Source: Drosophila pseudoobscura (taxonomy: Eukaryota; Arthropoda; Insecta; Diptera; Drosophilidae). Taken from it: a stretch of DNA of 64,000 nucleotides. This document shows, piece after piece, positions 47,491 to 58,375 of this stretch (position 1 is the stretch's first letter; each line of letters starts with the position of its first letter). The notes under the pieces are model-generated. The model was not told where the DNA came from and did no database searches. It saw only the letters and a list, made by a program, of their open reading frames with translations. The position numbers were made by a program, and so were the translations under genes. Location: NCBI RefSeq assembly GCF_009870125.1, contig NC_046683.1, positions 7,626,001 through 7,690,000 of the forward strand, read 5' to 3'.

Positions 47491-50057
47491 CGTTAGAAAA
47501 TGCCTTGTTGGGCTTAGTTCTGGCATACTTATGAATAAGTACCATAATTACGAGACAATTCAATCCTCCCAACCAGTAAAATTCGGTATAAATAACGTAT
47601 ACGTATAGTCTGCCTTGTTGCATCCAGCGAAGGACGACTGACATATAGCTGGCATGGCTGGAGGTGGAGCCAGGCAAGCATCAAAGCCGACCAACCACAT
47701 GCCACGGGCCACCGTTATTATGGAGCCTATGCCTAGCTCAAGCTAGATCTGAATGCTGTTTAATGGCAAGGCTATACTTTGTTTTTGGTCTACAGCTTTG
47801 GATGCTTGGTCGCCCGTGGATAGTGCCCGCGTTCTGGGTTCTGAGACCATTCCAAAGGGCAGGGAAGTCGAGTGATAGCTCGATTGAATCTGAGTTTACG
47901 TCTGTATTCAGCGAATTACTGGATTGTTTTGTTTGTTTTGTTTGGAAAGAAATGCGCAACATGTGAAGCAAAAATATCCACTAGTCGATTGAGCCATCGA
48001 TGCGAGCTTTCGCCTCTTATTACTATAAATATTGCTCTATATTTATGCCCATACAGTGGCTGAAGTGTCCTTCGATGCAGTGGCAAGTGGTCCGCAACGG
48101 TCACAACAATGCCGCGCCGTCCTTGCCACTTGATGTGCCAGTGGATGCCACTCTGGTAGCCACACAGCCCTCCCTCCCCCAGCGTCGCCCCTCAGCCAGA
48201 GGACACATTATATTCGTATTAGTTTTTGAAAAGCGCATTATGCGGCTGCCTCCTGCCATGTCCTGGGTAATGGCTCTTGGCATTGTTATTCCCATTTTGG
48301 ATGTCCTGTGGCCGGCCGAAAAATGGAAATATGCAAATATCGTGTGGTTCGTGTGGCAAGGGACAAGCAAATACAAATACCAGAAATAGACACATTTCGG
48401 AAGGGATAGAGAGAAAGGGAGAGAGTGCCTGTCGTCCAAGGACTCATCGGGCTTCGATTGAGTGCGGATTGGAGAGTGGGGGCGGGGCGGCCAGGGATAG
48501 GCCAAAGGATACCCGAAATCACAACGAATTCAATTCCAACTCGTTTGAGTTTTGTTGAAAGTTCATCTCTCGGGAGATGCTCAGGCTGCCTTTTTGTGGC
48601 CTCTGGTCACACTCCATTGCACTGCCCCCTCGCCACGGCCCGTTATCTCCGCCTCTTTGGGCCCTAAGTCCAATAAATAAATGGACACTGAGCCTGGGAA
48701 CAGGAACGGGACTCCTTGCTTGGCTTTTGGGTCAAATCAAGCGTAAACTCTGCGATAAACCGATAAACAAAACAATTAATTGCATTGTCACACAGCAGCA
48801 ACACGGAAGAGGTCCACGGGGTACAGATGTAGGATACGATAGGATCCTTCGACTCCGACTATCCCATGTCCCTTTTTAATGACTATTTTACACACACGAC
48901 TTGCCCCACGTCCCCACAATATTTATTGTGATAGTTGGTTGCTGGTTGCTGGTTGGTGGGGGGCTCTTGGCTCTTAGTTTTTTTGGTTGATGCCGGGTCT
49001 GGCTTCCCTTTTCGGTCACTGACTAGTCCTTGGAGACAGACAATGCAAAACTGAGGCGGAGGCTACGTGGAGCGGCTCATCCTTTGCTCTGGTCTCAGAA
49101 AATATGCAATAAAAACGGCCAGCGGGGAGACTGCATGAAATACTTCAGTCCACAGAGGAAAAGCAGTCGAAAACAATGGGAGGCAAGCACAACAGGGGGC
49201 CGTGGGATAAATTTCTTCATACTTTTTAGAGAGAATATGCACCGAAACGAACCCTCTGGTCCAGCTCCACACAATGCACCTGTCAGATGAGGCGTGCAAT
49301 AGAAAATAATGCCTATGAAAACATACGTAGTCCTGAATACCCTGTGAATATTTGAAGCAGATTCCGTGGCGTGCAGCCCATTGATTCTGTTGAAATGTTA
49401 GAGGTCCAACACAAAATCATAAAAGATGCAGAAAGCCTTCAAAAATCATCGAAATCTAGACTAGAATTAGTGCAGTGTTGGGATTGTTGTTGTGGGCTGG
49501 GTTTTGGAATACTTTAGCCTAAAGATATCCACGAAGACATCGGAACCCCATACTCGATCCGCCCTCAACTGAATGATGGCGTGTCAATAATTGTGTTGGA
49601 CGCATCACTAATTCGTAGAGCTCCAGACTGAGGAAAGCATATGCGATTCCCCTGTTAGAGGCACAAGAAGAATACTCATTCCCTCATTCATTGTGTTCCA
49701 CTGACTACGAGTACTCGGTACTATACAAAGCGCAGCAGGGGTCGTATCGGCTCAATCGGCATGAGTGCCATGGATATTTCCGACCAAAAAGAAGGCATAA
49801 CTGCAATCTGCCTGTGTGTGCCCCCCCCCCATCGGGGCTGTCGACTGTCGATTGTCAACCTATACCGTACACGTATTGGCCATAACAAGCCGTCAATTAC
49901 GATAGAAATCTAGAAAATGTGCAAAATCGGGCAAAAAATGTGCCACTATAAGGCGAAAACAAATTTACATGCAAATCCATTTCAGCCATGGCGCAAGGAC
50001 ACGCCAGGAGCCAAAATGGCGACACGCCAGGATGTTGGTGTAGGAACCACATCCTAC

Positions 50058-50060
<3 letters not shown>

Positions 50061-50092
<32 letters not shown>
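50061..50092. repeat. (TG)16 microsatellite
   Basis: This is an uninterrupted TG dinucleotide run of 32 bases. Confidence 0.95.
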
Positions 50093-50093
<1 letters not shown>

Positions 50094-52992
50094 CAACCAA
50101 CAAATTATCTCAATTTAGCATAATATTTACTGAACTGCATTGAACCTAGCCAGACGACAAGCAAAACGATGGCAAAACCCAGTCTGGCGATGAGACGTAG
50201 GAAGTGTGGTAACTTGCTTTTTTGTGGCTGCGAGGGAGGACAGTGCCGTGTGCCAAGGACTGAAGGTAATTAGAGCTGAACGAGGCCCGTGATTGAAATC
50301 TTCAGACGAAGAAATCCCTCTAGAGGCCAAAGATTCATTGCTATATATTGATTTCTGAAATATCAAATAAGAGTTCTAAGAGTTCCATGAGAGTTCCATT
50401 AAAACTTTTAGGGTGGGGATTCCAGTCTCGTGTCACGCTGGCAGCTCTGAGGGAAATGTCGCGATGCTCTGGCATCGTTTCATGAGCTAAGAAATTGAAT
50501 TGAATTTCGAGTCGTGCTGCTCGTCCTTGTCATCCGGCTCTGATACTTGTGTGTTGCTGCTGCTCCTTGACTTATGGCTTTTGTATCCTGTTCGGGGCTT
50601 AGAGATGCTCGCTATTTACCTGTTCGGGTGTGGGTGTGGGTGTGGGTGTAGGCTTTGGTCTGGTCTGGGCATCCATTTCATGCATGGCGGTCTGGCATTC
50701 CGTTCAATTCGATTCCATTGCAAGAAACTGGCGCTGCCACTGCCACTGCCATCCTCTTCCCTCCGACCATAGGAAATCAGTCAAACTAATGGCGCTTGAT
50801 TCTGTCTATTGAAAAGTCCCATTGCTGTCTGTAGGAGAGCGAAAGTTTCTCTCTTTTTTGCCAACTGCATTCCGCTGACATTGAAAAACGGTGCCCACCC
50901 ACCGAAAAGACCCCAAAGAAGAAGGAGAAGTCATCGAAAAATAGAGATAGAAATGACGATATGGTTGCGAATATGGATGAAGATGATGGGGATGATGGGG
51001 ATGAGCACGAGTTCGTACCTTTATTTGATGCTAATCAAAAGTGTAATTCCAAATCGAAAGGAAAGGAAATGGACCAAAATTGGATGTATCTCTTTCCCTG
51101 GCCGAACCACTGTGCAATCTGTTAGAGCCCAGATCGATTTTACTCTTTCAATTATCAAAAAAAAAGAGAAGAAAAAACTATGTAAATCCCGAAAAAACTA
51201 GGGACATGACCCAAGAGATCGGGAGGGTGGCTTATTTTTTCAATTTACTAACGGAAATCCCAGGCAGTAAAGCGCATTCAATCAACGACTGCTCCTAACT
51301 TTGTTCCGCCATGTGGGGGCATGGCTGTGGATGGGCATTAAATTTATATGTCAATAAATCTCGAAGAGCAAAAGGCAAACGCCAAGTCCACGTCCACCAT
51401 CATGGGGGAGAAAACTTATTAGCCAGCGCGTTTAAGGCTATTAAACCACACCAGGTGGGTCACCAGGTGGGGACGCTGGGACGACGAGCTTGTGCCAGAT
51501 ACACCACCATAAATCAGAGGCCTGACATGACCAGGCATCGGGCTATGAACTCGCCCATAAAAGGACTCTGCAATCAGAAGGGGAATCAGAAGGTACGAAT
51601 AATTGATGAAAGCCGATACAAAGGCTCATTGTAATAGGCTTTAGAACTCAATGAAAATGCTGCAATTCTAGCTGACAGCTTTTCCAGTTAAATTATTTTA
51701 AACTAAATAATATATAAAATAGAAAAATTAACTAAAACCAAAGACTGATTATATTACTTTTGTATGTAAATGTAAGTCAGTTAAATATCTTGAATATTGA
51801 TTCGGAATCATTTCGGTCCTGTCTCCCTCTTTGCAGAGTCCTGTCCATCATCTGGAGGCAAAGAAAATCATTTCGCCACAAATGCGGCTAATCGCAGACA
51901 TGTAAACACAGTTCTCTGGAAAAGTACAAAGCCGTCAAGAGCAAAAGCAAGAGAGGGACAGAGACTCATGTGTAGATAAAGTTCATTGTGTGCCCGTGTG
52001 TCGACACTCGCCTTGTGATACCCTTTGCCAAGAGTATTACACTTTTGCAATCACAAAATGATTGCATTTCACGCGGAGGGGCATTTCCCCAGTTCCCCAA
52101 TGGAACGACATTGTTCTCTTAAGCGTAATTGCGCCCATAATTAAATATTTTGGCTGAATTGTGGAAGTGTATCTAAAGATTCGAGCTTTGAGGCTAGTAT
52201 CTGTTTTTTTGGTGTTCTTTTTTCATGGTTTTGTTGTTGTTTTTGTGCGTCCGTTATTAATCAGTCAGCCGGCAAGTCAGAACCACTTCACACCCTTTTC
52301 ACATACAAACACCCCTTGCATCCATCTCCTCGGTTTCAGGTCTGGCATAAATCTCAGACAACGCGTCGTATGAGTGATGTCAAATGCAGGCAAACACTGA
52401 GATCTGAGAACTGAGAACTGCCGCCCGTTGTGGCCATCATTAATAATACTTTTTATTTTGCATACGCATACGCACACACGCACACACATGTAGGAGCATC
52501 CTTCTTAGCCATGTTCCCTGTTTGGTGGCTAACAAATTGCCCGAGCTCGGGGCAACAACAAAATTGCAATTAATCAAGCAGACAAAAATCTGGTGAGGCC
52601 CAGAGGCAGAGCACCAGAGCCACCCAGTGCTCACTCATCCTGCACTACTCATTCTCATCACCCATCAGCCCCCCAGTCCCTTGCATTGCCAAGGAATATG
52701 ATGTCACTAATCAACAGAGAGAGAGAGAGAGACGGAGGGAGCACAGAGTGTGGGGTCAATGTTCATCGATTGGTCGAAACTTAACTTAAAGCCAAGGGAT
52801 CTTTCCCCAGGATTATCCACAGAAAGTAGGCCCATAAAAAAAGAGGAAGGCTAACCAAGGGTGGAAAAATATAAAAGACGACCCAAGAAATTAAATTATT
52901 TGTTAGCAAAAGAGCAAAAGCGGAATTGAGTCCCAGGTCCAAGAGGAGCACGTGGGGATCTAGAGAAAAATGAGCATGACAACAAGGCCATA

Positions 52993-52993
52993 C

Positions 52994-53036
<43 letters not shown>
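52993..53036. repeat. (CA)n microsatellite, about 40 bp
   Basis: This is a long, nearly perfect CA dinucleotide run. It produces false Cys/Val-repeat open frames on the minus strand. Confidence 0.95.
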
Positions 53037-53336
53037 CAAAGAGGTATGTGAGGGTCTGTGCGTTTGACTGGGCAACAAGTGAAAATCCATTTGTTAGAGG
53101 AAATCGTGCAAAAAGCTTAAATACGAAGCTTAAACATAAGTAGCAACGAATGGAGCACACAACCACCCAGCGACCCTCAAACCCACCAACCCCCTGCGAT
53201 ACATACATACATACATATGTGGGCATACATATACTCTACTCATGCATGTATGCCTACCTATGTGGGGCAGGTTCCAGGCCAAAAAACTAAATGAACCACC
53301 GGCCGCCTCCGCTCCACGTTCTTTGCCAGCATTTAC

Positions 53337-53668
53337 CTGAGACCTTGCCGCCGGGTAGCAGTGATATGTGGGGCGATTCGTAACAGGAATACCCGTAGCA
53401 TTTCCGGAAAGACATATGAGGTTTGTAGATTATAGAGAACTTGGTCGTTCGGGTGGAGACCTGAGAGTCCTTGGCTGAAGGAATAATCATACTCAACTGT
53501 TATTCCGCGGTGGATCCAATGTTAAGGTTTCTTACGCTTCTCCTTGGTTTGGTACTTAAATCTATCTATCGATAAGTAATCATTCACGAAGAAAGGGAAG
53601 TGTGTCCCACTTTCGTTGTGGTCCCATGAGATTTTCCTCTCGCGTTTCTTTGCCCTGCCTGCTGTGCC
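53337..53668 (-). CDS. Two coding-like exons of an unrecognised minus-strand gene (partial)
   Basis: On the minus strand an open frame (53668 down to 53536) ends in a donor GAAGC|GTAAGA. A 61-bp intron follows, to an acceptor CCTTCAG at 53475. A second frame-compatible exon runs 53474-53337 and ends in TCAG|GTAAAT. The joined translation of about 90 codons looks like protein: NDYLSIDRFKYQTKEKP, then TTKFSIIYKPH and FRKCYGYSCYESPHIS. The first exon may begin later, at an acceptor after GATAG or TTTAAG. I see no start or stop codon and cannot place further exons. I do not recognise the sequence. The two cysteines four apart could suit a secreted peptide, but that is a guess. It could also be chance. 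Confidence 0.35.
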
Positions 53669-55911
53669 TCAATTTCTCTCCAGTTTCCACATCCTTGTGT
53701 TGTTGTTGTTGCTGCTTCTGGGGCCTCGTCTTAGCTTTTAACGTGTTTTACCGTTCGCTTCTTTTTGCGCATAAAATGAACAGGTAACAGGGCCGTGAAG
53801 CACCGTCTACATGTGTGTGTGTGTGTGTGTGCGTGTGTTTGTATGTATATGTATGCACGGTTCGACCGCACGGTTCGTCTCCCTTGGGTAAATTTTCGTA
53901 TTTAAAATATATGACCAAGAAATTCTCAAACATTATTTTTTAATTTTATTTTCTTTTTTCGGCTTTAACTTTTCTTTTTACCGCAAATCAATTTGCCTGG
54001 GCCAGAAATGGGAGCATAAGAGCATAAGAGCATAAGAAGCAACGACCATGGAAGCAGATAAACGGAAAGGATTGTCGAGTGGGCGGAGGAGGAGGAGCAG
54101 GAGGCGGCTGTGTCTGTCTTCGAGTCTGAGTCTGTGGCAGCCTTTGGGTGTGTTTGGGAGTCTCTGCCACTCGAATTTATGTTGCATTCAGTTTTAAGAT
54201 GCTTAAGCAGCCAAAGGAATTTTTCGGAGGCTTTGGGTCCTTTGCAACGGAGCGTATGGAAATGCATTAAGTGCCGCATGCGAGAGGATGTGCGGATGGA
54301 ACTATGTACTCGTTTATGTACCTTTGCTCCTACGGACAAAAAAAAAAAAAAACAGGAAGAAAAACAAGCCCCAAAGAAGCAGGATAATAGCCGAAAAGTG
54401 GAGTCGAGTCGACTCAAGTGGCGGCTGAGACCTTAACGAGTATTCTGCCGATTGTGGCAGCAATTATCAGAGTGATGGGGCTGGCAGTTATTTTGACTGC
54501 TGATGTTTGGACTTCGTATAAGTTTCCACTCAACTGTCGTTGGATGGAATGGTTATCAACAAATGTCCATTGATTTAGACGCTGAAAAGTTGTTAAGTTT
54601 TCTGCAAAAGAAGAAAATCTCTGTGATATTTCGGGTTTTATAATACCTACAAATTTTCCGGATAAGAGTGGATAAAAAGGTATCCATTTTAATTAATGAA
54701 AACCTCATAAACACGTTGATTTTCATTTGAAAATATTTTGGATAAAAGTCGAGAGTTTTGGATAAATGTGGATAAATTTTGAATAAAATAAATCAAATAA
54801 AAGACTCAAAGCCAGTTTCAATCTCTTATGAGAGTATTCTGGATAAAAGAAATATTTTTGGATAACAACAAAATCATATAAAAATGTTCTGAATAAAATT
54901 CGATGGCTCTGGATAAATATGGATATTTTCGGATAAATGTGGATACAATTTGGATGTATAAACATTTGTTTTTAATAATTGTAAACACGTTGAACCTCGT
55001 ATAGAAATGTTCTGGATAAAACTCGATGGCTCTGGATAAAAGTGGATAAATTTTGGGTAAAGAAAAAATTTCTTACAATAATGGTAAACACGTTGAAACT
55101 CAAATAAAACTTTTCTCGGTAAACTTCGATACCTTTGGATAAATGTGGATAACATATGGATAAATTTGGATAACTTGATATAGAGCTTATAACTTTATTA
55201 GTGTATATTAAGAGCGTAGTTTCTCACTGCAAAATCTCTGATGCATGTAAATGTACATTGGATAAATCGGATAAATTCGAGCATTATGATAGCCGCCTCT
55301 TCTCGCCTAATTATCAAATTTATATTAAACATGTTCGTGGACAAGTACAGATGGTTCCACTTTGAGTTCCAAGAAACATAAGCAATCTTCGATTCTGATA
55401 CAAATCAGTCGCTGATAAGCCACCGACGGCTGATAAAAGAAATGTGCCCTCGGCCATAAAAATTACAATATCTGAAGGGAAACAAATGATTTATGTAAAA
55501 AGTTTGGCGCACCCTGAGAAATTGTTTTTCTGAGTGTACATGGAACATGAGACCATTGATGATTAACAATAGTAACGTAAGTCTGGGGCTGGACATCGAT
55601 AAGACTTGCGAAAAATATATAATAATAGTTGACCCGAAATACAGTCCAATGGTCAATGCCCACAAAAACCCAATAATCATGGCCACGGCCCACAAACATG
55701 GCATTAGAATAGAGGCATAATAATAGAGCCAAATGTCCGCCAAGAGTGCGTATAATTTCGCCAGGTCTTCAGATCTCCAACTTGAATTCTCTGATCGGAT
55801 TGGATCGGTCGGTCGACTCTCTTCTCTCTTTCTCATGGGGAGAGGGCAAGACACGTTGGCGATTGATGATTAGATTAACCGAGCGCCGGATAACGATGGC
55901 TGGATGTGGGG
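53669..55911. other. Non-coding interval with a degenerate tandem repeat, upstream of vanin copy 2
   Basis: This holds a (TG)n run near 53812-53832 and the GGATAAA repeat block at 54660-55280. A 149-codon minus-strand frame at 55405-55854 has several hydrophobic stretches, but there is no family match or supporting splice evidence, so I do not call it a gene. The last 100 bases are the vanin copy 2 promoter. Confidence 0.5.
54660..55280. repeat. Degenerate GGATAAA tandem repeat with a higher-order unit
   Basis: About 620 bases contain more than 20 copies of TGGATAAA-like heptamers or octamers. A larger unit starting AACACGTTGA recurs at 54710, 54984 and 55087, followed each time by a stretch containing TCTGGATAAA or a close variant and then GTGGATAA. 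Spacing is irregular (274 and 103 bases). The minus-strand open frames here, rich in FIQ and HIYP, are shadows of the repeat. Confidence 0.8.
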
Positions 55912-55919
55912 TATAAAAG
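55912..55919 (+). promoter_or_regulatory. TATA box of vanin copy 2
   Basis: TATAAAAG lies 49 bases before the start codon of vanin copy 2. Transcription would begin around 55945-55955 (CTCATCAG), giving a 5' UTR of about 15-20 bases. A strong TATA box suits a tissue-restricted, highly expressed gene. Confidence 0.7.
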
Positions 55920-55967
55920 CATTGCGAACTGCCCCAGACAAGAACAGACACTCATCAGCGTGGCAAC

Positions 55968-57899
55968 ATGGCAACGAACTCTGGTTGGAGGCTCCTCTGG
56001 CTCTGCTTGACCCTTGGGCTGCTCCCTGGCCTGAGTCATCAGGTGGGGAATCAATTGTGTACATTCGGGGGACTTCACAATTATTTACATTCTGCTTTTG
56101 TGTCTGGTTTTGCAGGCGTCGATCGCCGAGAGCGACTACTATACGGCCGGAGTGGTGGAGTTCCGGCAATCCGTACTCAGCACCTCCCCCACGTCGGAAA
56201 ATCTGGCGGGTTATCTAGAAATCATACAGTCGGCGAATGCAAGCGAGACGGACATTATTGTCTTTCCGGAGATGACGATCAATAGCAGGGGCCCGCAGAC
56301 ATTTGTGCCGGATCCCAAGGAACAGATCGCCCCCTGCCTGAACGATCCCAGTGCCTTGTATTATGCAGAGTTCCTGGTGTCCCTCTCCTGTGCTGCCCGC
56401 AATGTCAGCAAGTACCTGGTGATCAATGTGTCGGAGAAGAAGCTGTGCACGGACACGCCCGAGGATCCACGGCCCTGTGCCCTCGATGGCCTTAATATCC
56501 ACAATACGAATGTGGTCTTCGATCGCCAGGGGGTTGTCATCTCACGCTATCGGAAGGTGCATCTCTATGGAGAGAACAGGAACACCACATACGAGCCAGA
56601 GTTGGAGACCTTCGAGACGGACTTTGGCGTGACCTTTGGGACTTTCACCTGCTTCGATATATTGTTTTACACCCCGGCCCATCAGCTGATCTTGGAGCAG
56701 GGCATCACGGACTTTATCTACACGACCATGTGGTTCTCCCAGCTCCCATTCCTCACAGGTGAGTGACGAGTCGGAGAGTCCCCTTATCGCCCCTAAGTGG
56801 CATTTAATTTGAGAAGCCCTCTCCAGATGAAGTGCCCTAAAGATTAGCCCCCCTCATTATCTGTACATATCTCCGTTCCCCCCGACAGCTGTGCAAACCC
56901 AGCAGGGCTGGGCCTACGCAAACAATGTGAATCTGCTGGCCGCCGGCGCCAGTTTTCCTTTGGTGGGCAGCAGTGGCTCCGGGATCTACCATGGACGTGA
57001 GGGCGCCCTCAGCAGCGTGATGGTGCAGGGCACCGGCGAGCGCAGTATCCATGTGGCACAGGTGCCAAAGTATACAGTGCGACGACCCATCCGTCAGAGG
57101 CGCCAGAGACGAGCTCTGGGGACCTCCAGAGCGGCGATCAGCAGCTCGGACTTCACGATGAAACGGGACTACCTGGAGAACTACCAGAGTGAGCTTCTTC
57201 CGATCGCAGAGAATCAGTCCGGGAACCTTACGAAGGATATCTGTTATGAAAAGTTTTGCTGCCACTTTGACATCGAGTGGCGCGCCTTGGAGGGCGGCAG
57301 TGGACGCTCAGCGAGCTACCGGCTGGGGGCCTACGATGGCTGGCGCAATGAGCAGAATGTGGACGCCAATTACATACGCAACTGCGGCCTCTTCGCGTGC
57401 ACGGGCCCCACCCTCGAAGAGTGCGGTGGTCTGCCCTCCTCGGAAAAGCTGGCGGAGCAAGGGCTGCGCGTAGCCTTCACCCGTTTGGAGATCGGGGTCA
57501 CCTATCCGGAGTCGCGCGAGTTCCTCCTGATGCCAAACACCGTGCTGGATGACCTCCTGCCCCTAGAGCCATCGCGGTTCGAATGGTCGCAAGAACAGAC
57601 ATCGGTGGACAGGTGAGTCGTCCATTGCAGTTCGGATTCTCCGATCTCTAAAACTCCAATTGGCATCCCATCTCCGCTACAGCTACCAGTATGATGTTCG
57701 CTTTGGCCTGCGCGACTCTGTCGAGGTCAGCAACCTCCTGACCTTTGCCATCTACGGCAACTACTACGATGAAAAGTGTACCTTTGGTGTCGGCTCAGAG
57801 GAGCAGCAAGTGGCCTGCGGCTATAAGAACGGATCTTCGCGGCTCGTACTCTTTGGCGCTGGTCTGCTGATGCCGCTGCTACTCCTTTTGCGGGGCTGA
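55968..57899 (+). CDS. Vanin-like pantetheinase, copy 2
   Basis: Four exons, 55968-56042, 56116-56758, 56889-57612 and 57683-57899, with GT-AG introns, encode 552 residues. A signal peptide (LLWLCLTLGLLPGLSHQ) ends at the first intron. The triad is present: Glu77 in VFPE, Lys172 in RYRKVHLY and Cys204 in FGTFTCFD. A hydrophobic C-terminal tail (LVLFGAGLLMPLLLLL) after an Asn-Gly-Ser-Ser stretch predicts a GPI anchor. The protein should cleave pantetheine outside the cell. Intron 1 matches the intron of copy 1 and intron 2 matches that of copy 3, so this copy keeps the fullest intron set of the three. A TATA box lies just upstream. Copy 3 follows 477 bases later on the same strand. Confidence 0.92.
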
Positions 57900-58375
57900 T
57901 CATCCGCTAGACTGTTCTTCAATGTGTTGGCTTTTTTTAAAATACATAGTTTAATTTAAGGATGCGAAGAATTGGAAGTGCTGTGCCTCATGCCTTCCAG
58001 TTTCCATCGAAACTTTCTCTAATGTGGTGGCAATACTGGTCCTAAAATATGTTCAAATTCAGAGAAATATATGCATGGAAATACATGCCCAAACTAGTAC
58101 TGAAAAATTCGTGAGTTCCCCTGAATACTTTCAAGTTTGTTTCGCCTAAAAGACTGCCACAGAAGAGCAAGCTAAATGTTCAATATAATCCAAAAACAGC
58201 AGCAATAAAAGCGAGACGCGTTGATTAGCTGCGAGCATATACGATAAGATTGAATTGAGATCCCAACAGATAGTTGGGGCACACCAGGCATAGCGTGACT
58301 GCCTCCCGACAGACAGAGAGAGCGGAAACCGGTTGGGCTCTCAGTCTGGCTCTAACGTCGATCGAGAGACGATCA
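57900..58375 (+). other. Spacer between vanin copies 2 and 3
   Basis: This holds the 3' UTR of copy 2 and the promoter of copy 3. A GATA-factor-type site (CGATAAGA) is near 58241, similar to the sites upstream of copy 1. There is no clear TATA box. The frame of copy 3 is open back to an ATG at 58274, which I consider upstream of the real start. Confidence 0.5.

Larger units (their letters stand above)
47491..53336. other. Gene-free 5.8-kb interval
   Basis: I find no coding exon I can support. It contains a Motif-1-like GGTCACACT at 48605-48613, a 32-bp (TG)n at 50061-50092, a (CA)n tract of about 40 bp near 52993-53036, a GA run at 52717-52732 and an imperfect ATACCC...GAGTATT hairpin near 52017-52037. 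Short open frames across the CA/TG tracts are repeat shadows. Confidence 0.5.

Noticed and set aside
54723-55155. Minus-strand frames rich in FIQ, HIYP and KFIH
   Set aside because: They are direct translations of the GGATAAA tandem repeat.
55405-55854. 149-codon minus-strand frame with hydrophobic stretches
   Set aside because: No homolog is recognised, no splice support is visible, and the AT-rich DNA easily gives Leu/Ile/Phe-rich frames. It overlaps the vanin copy 2 upstream region.
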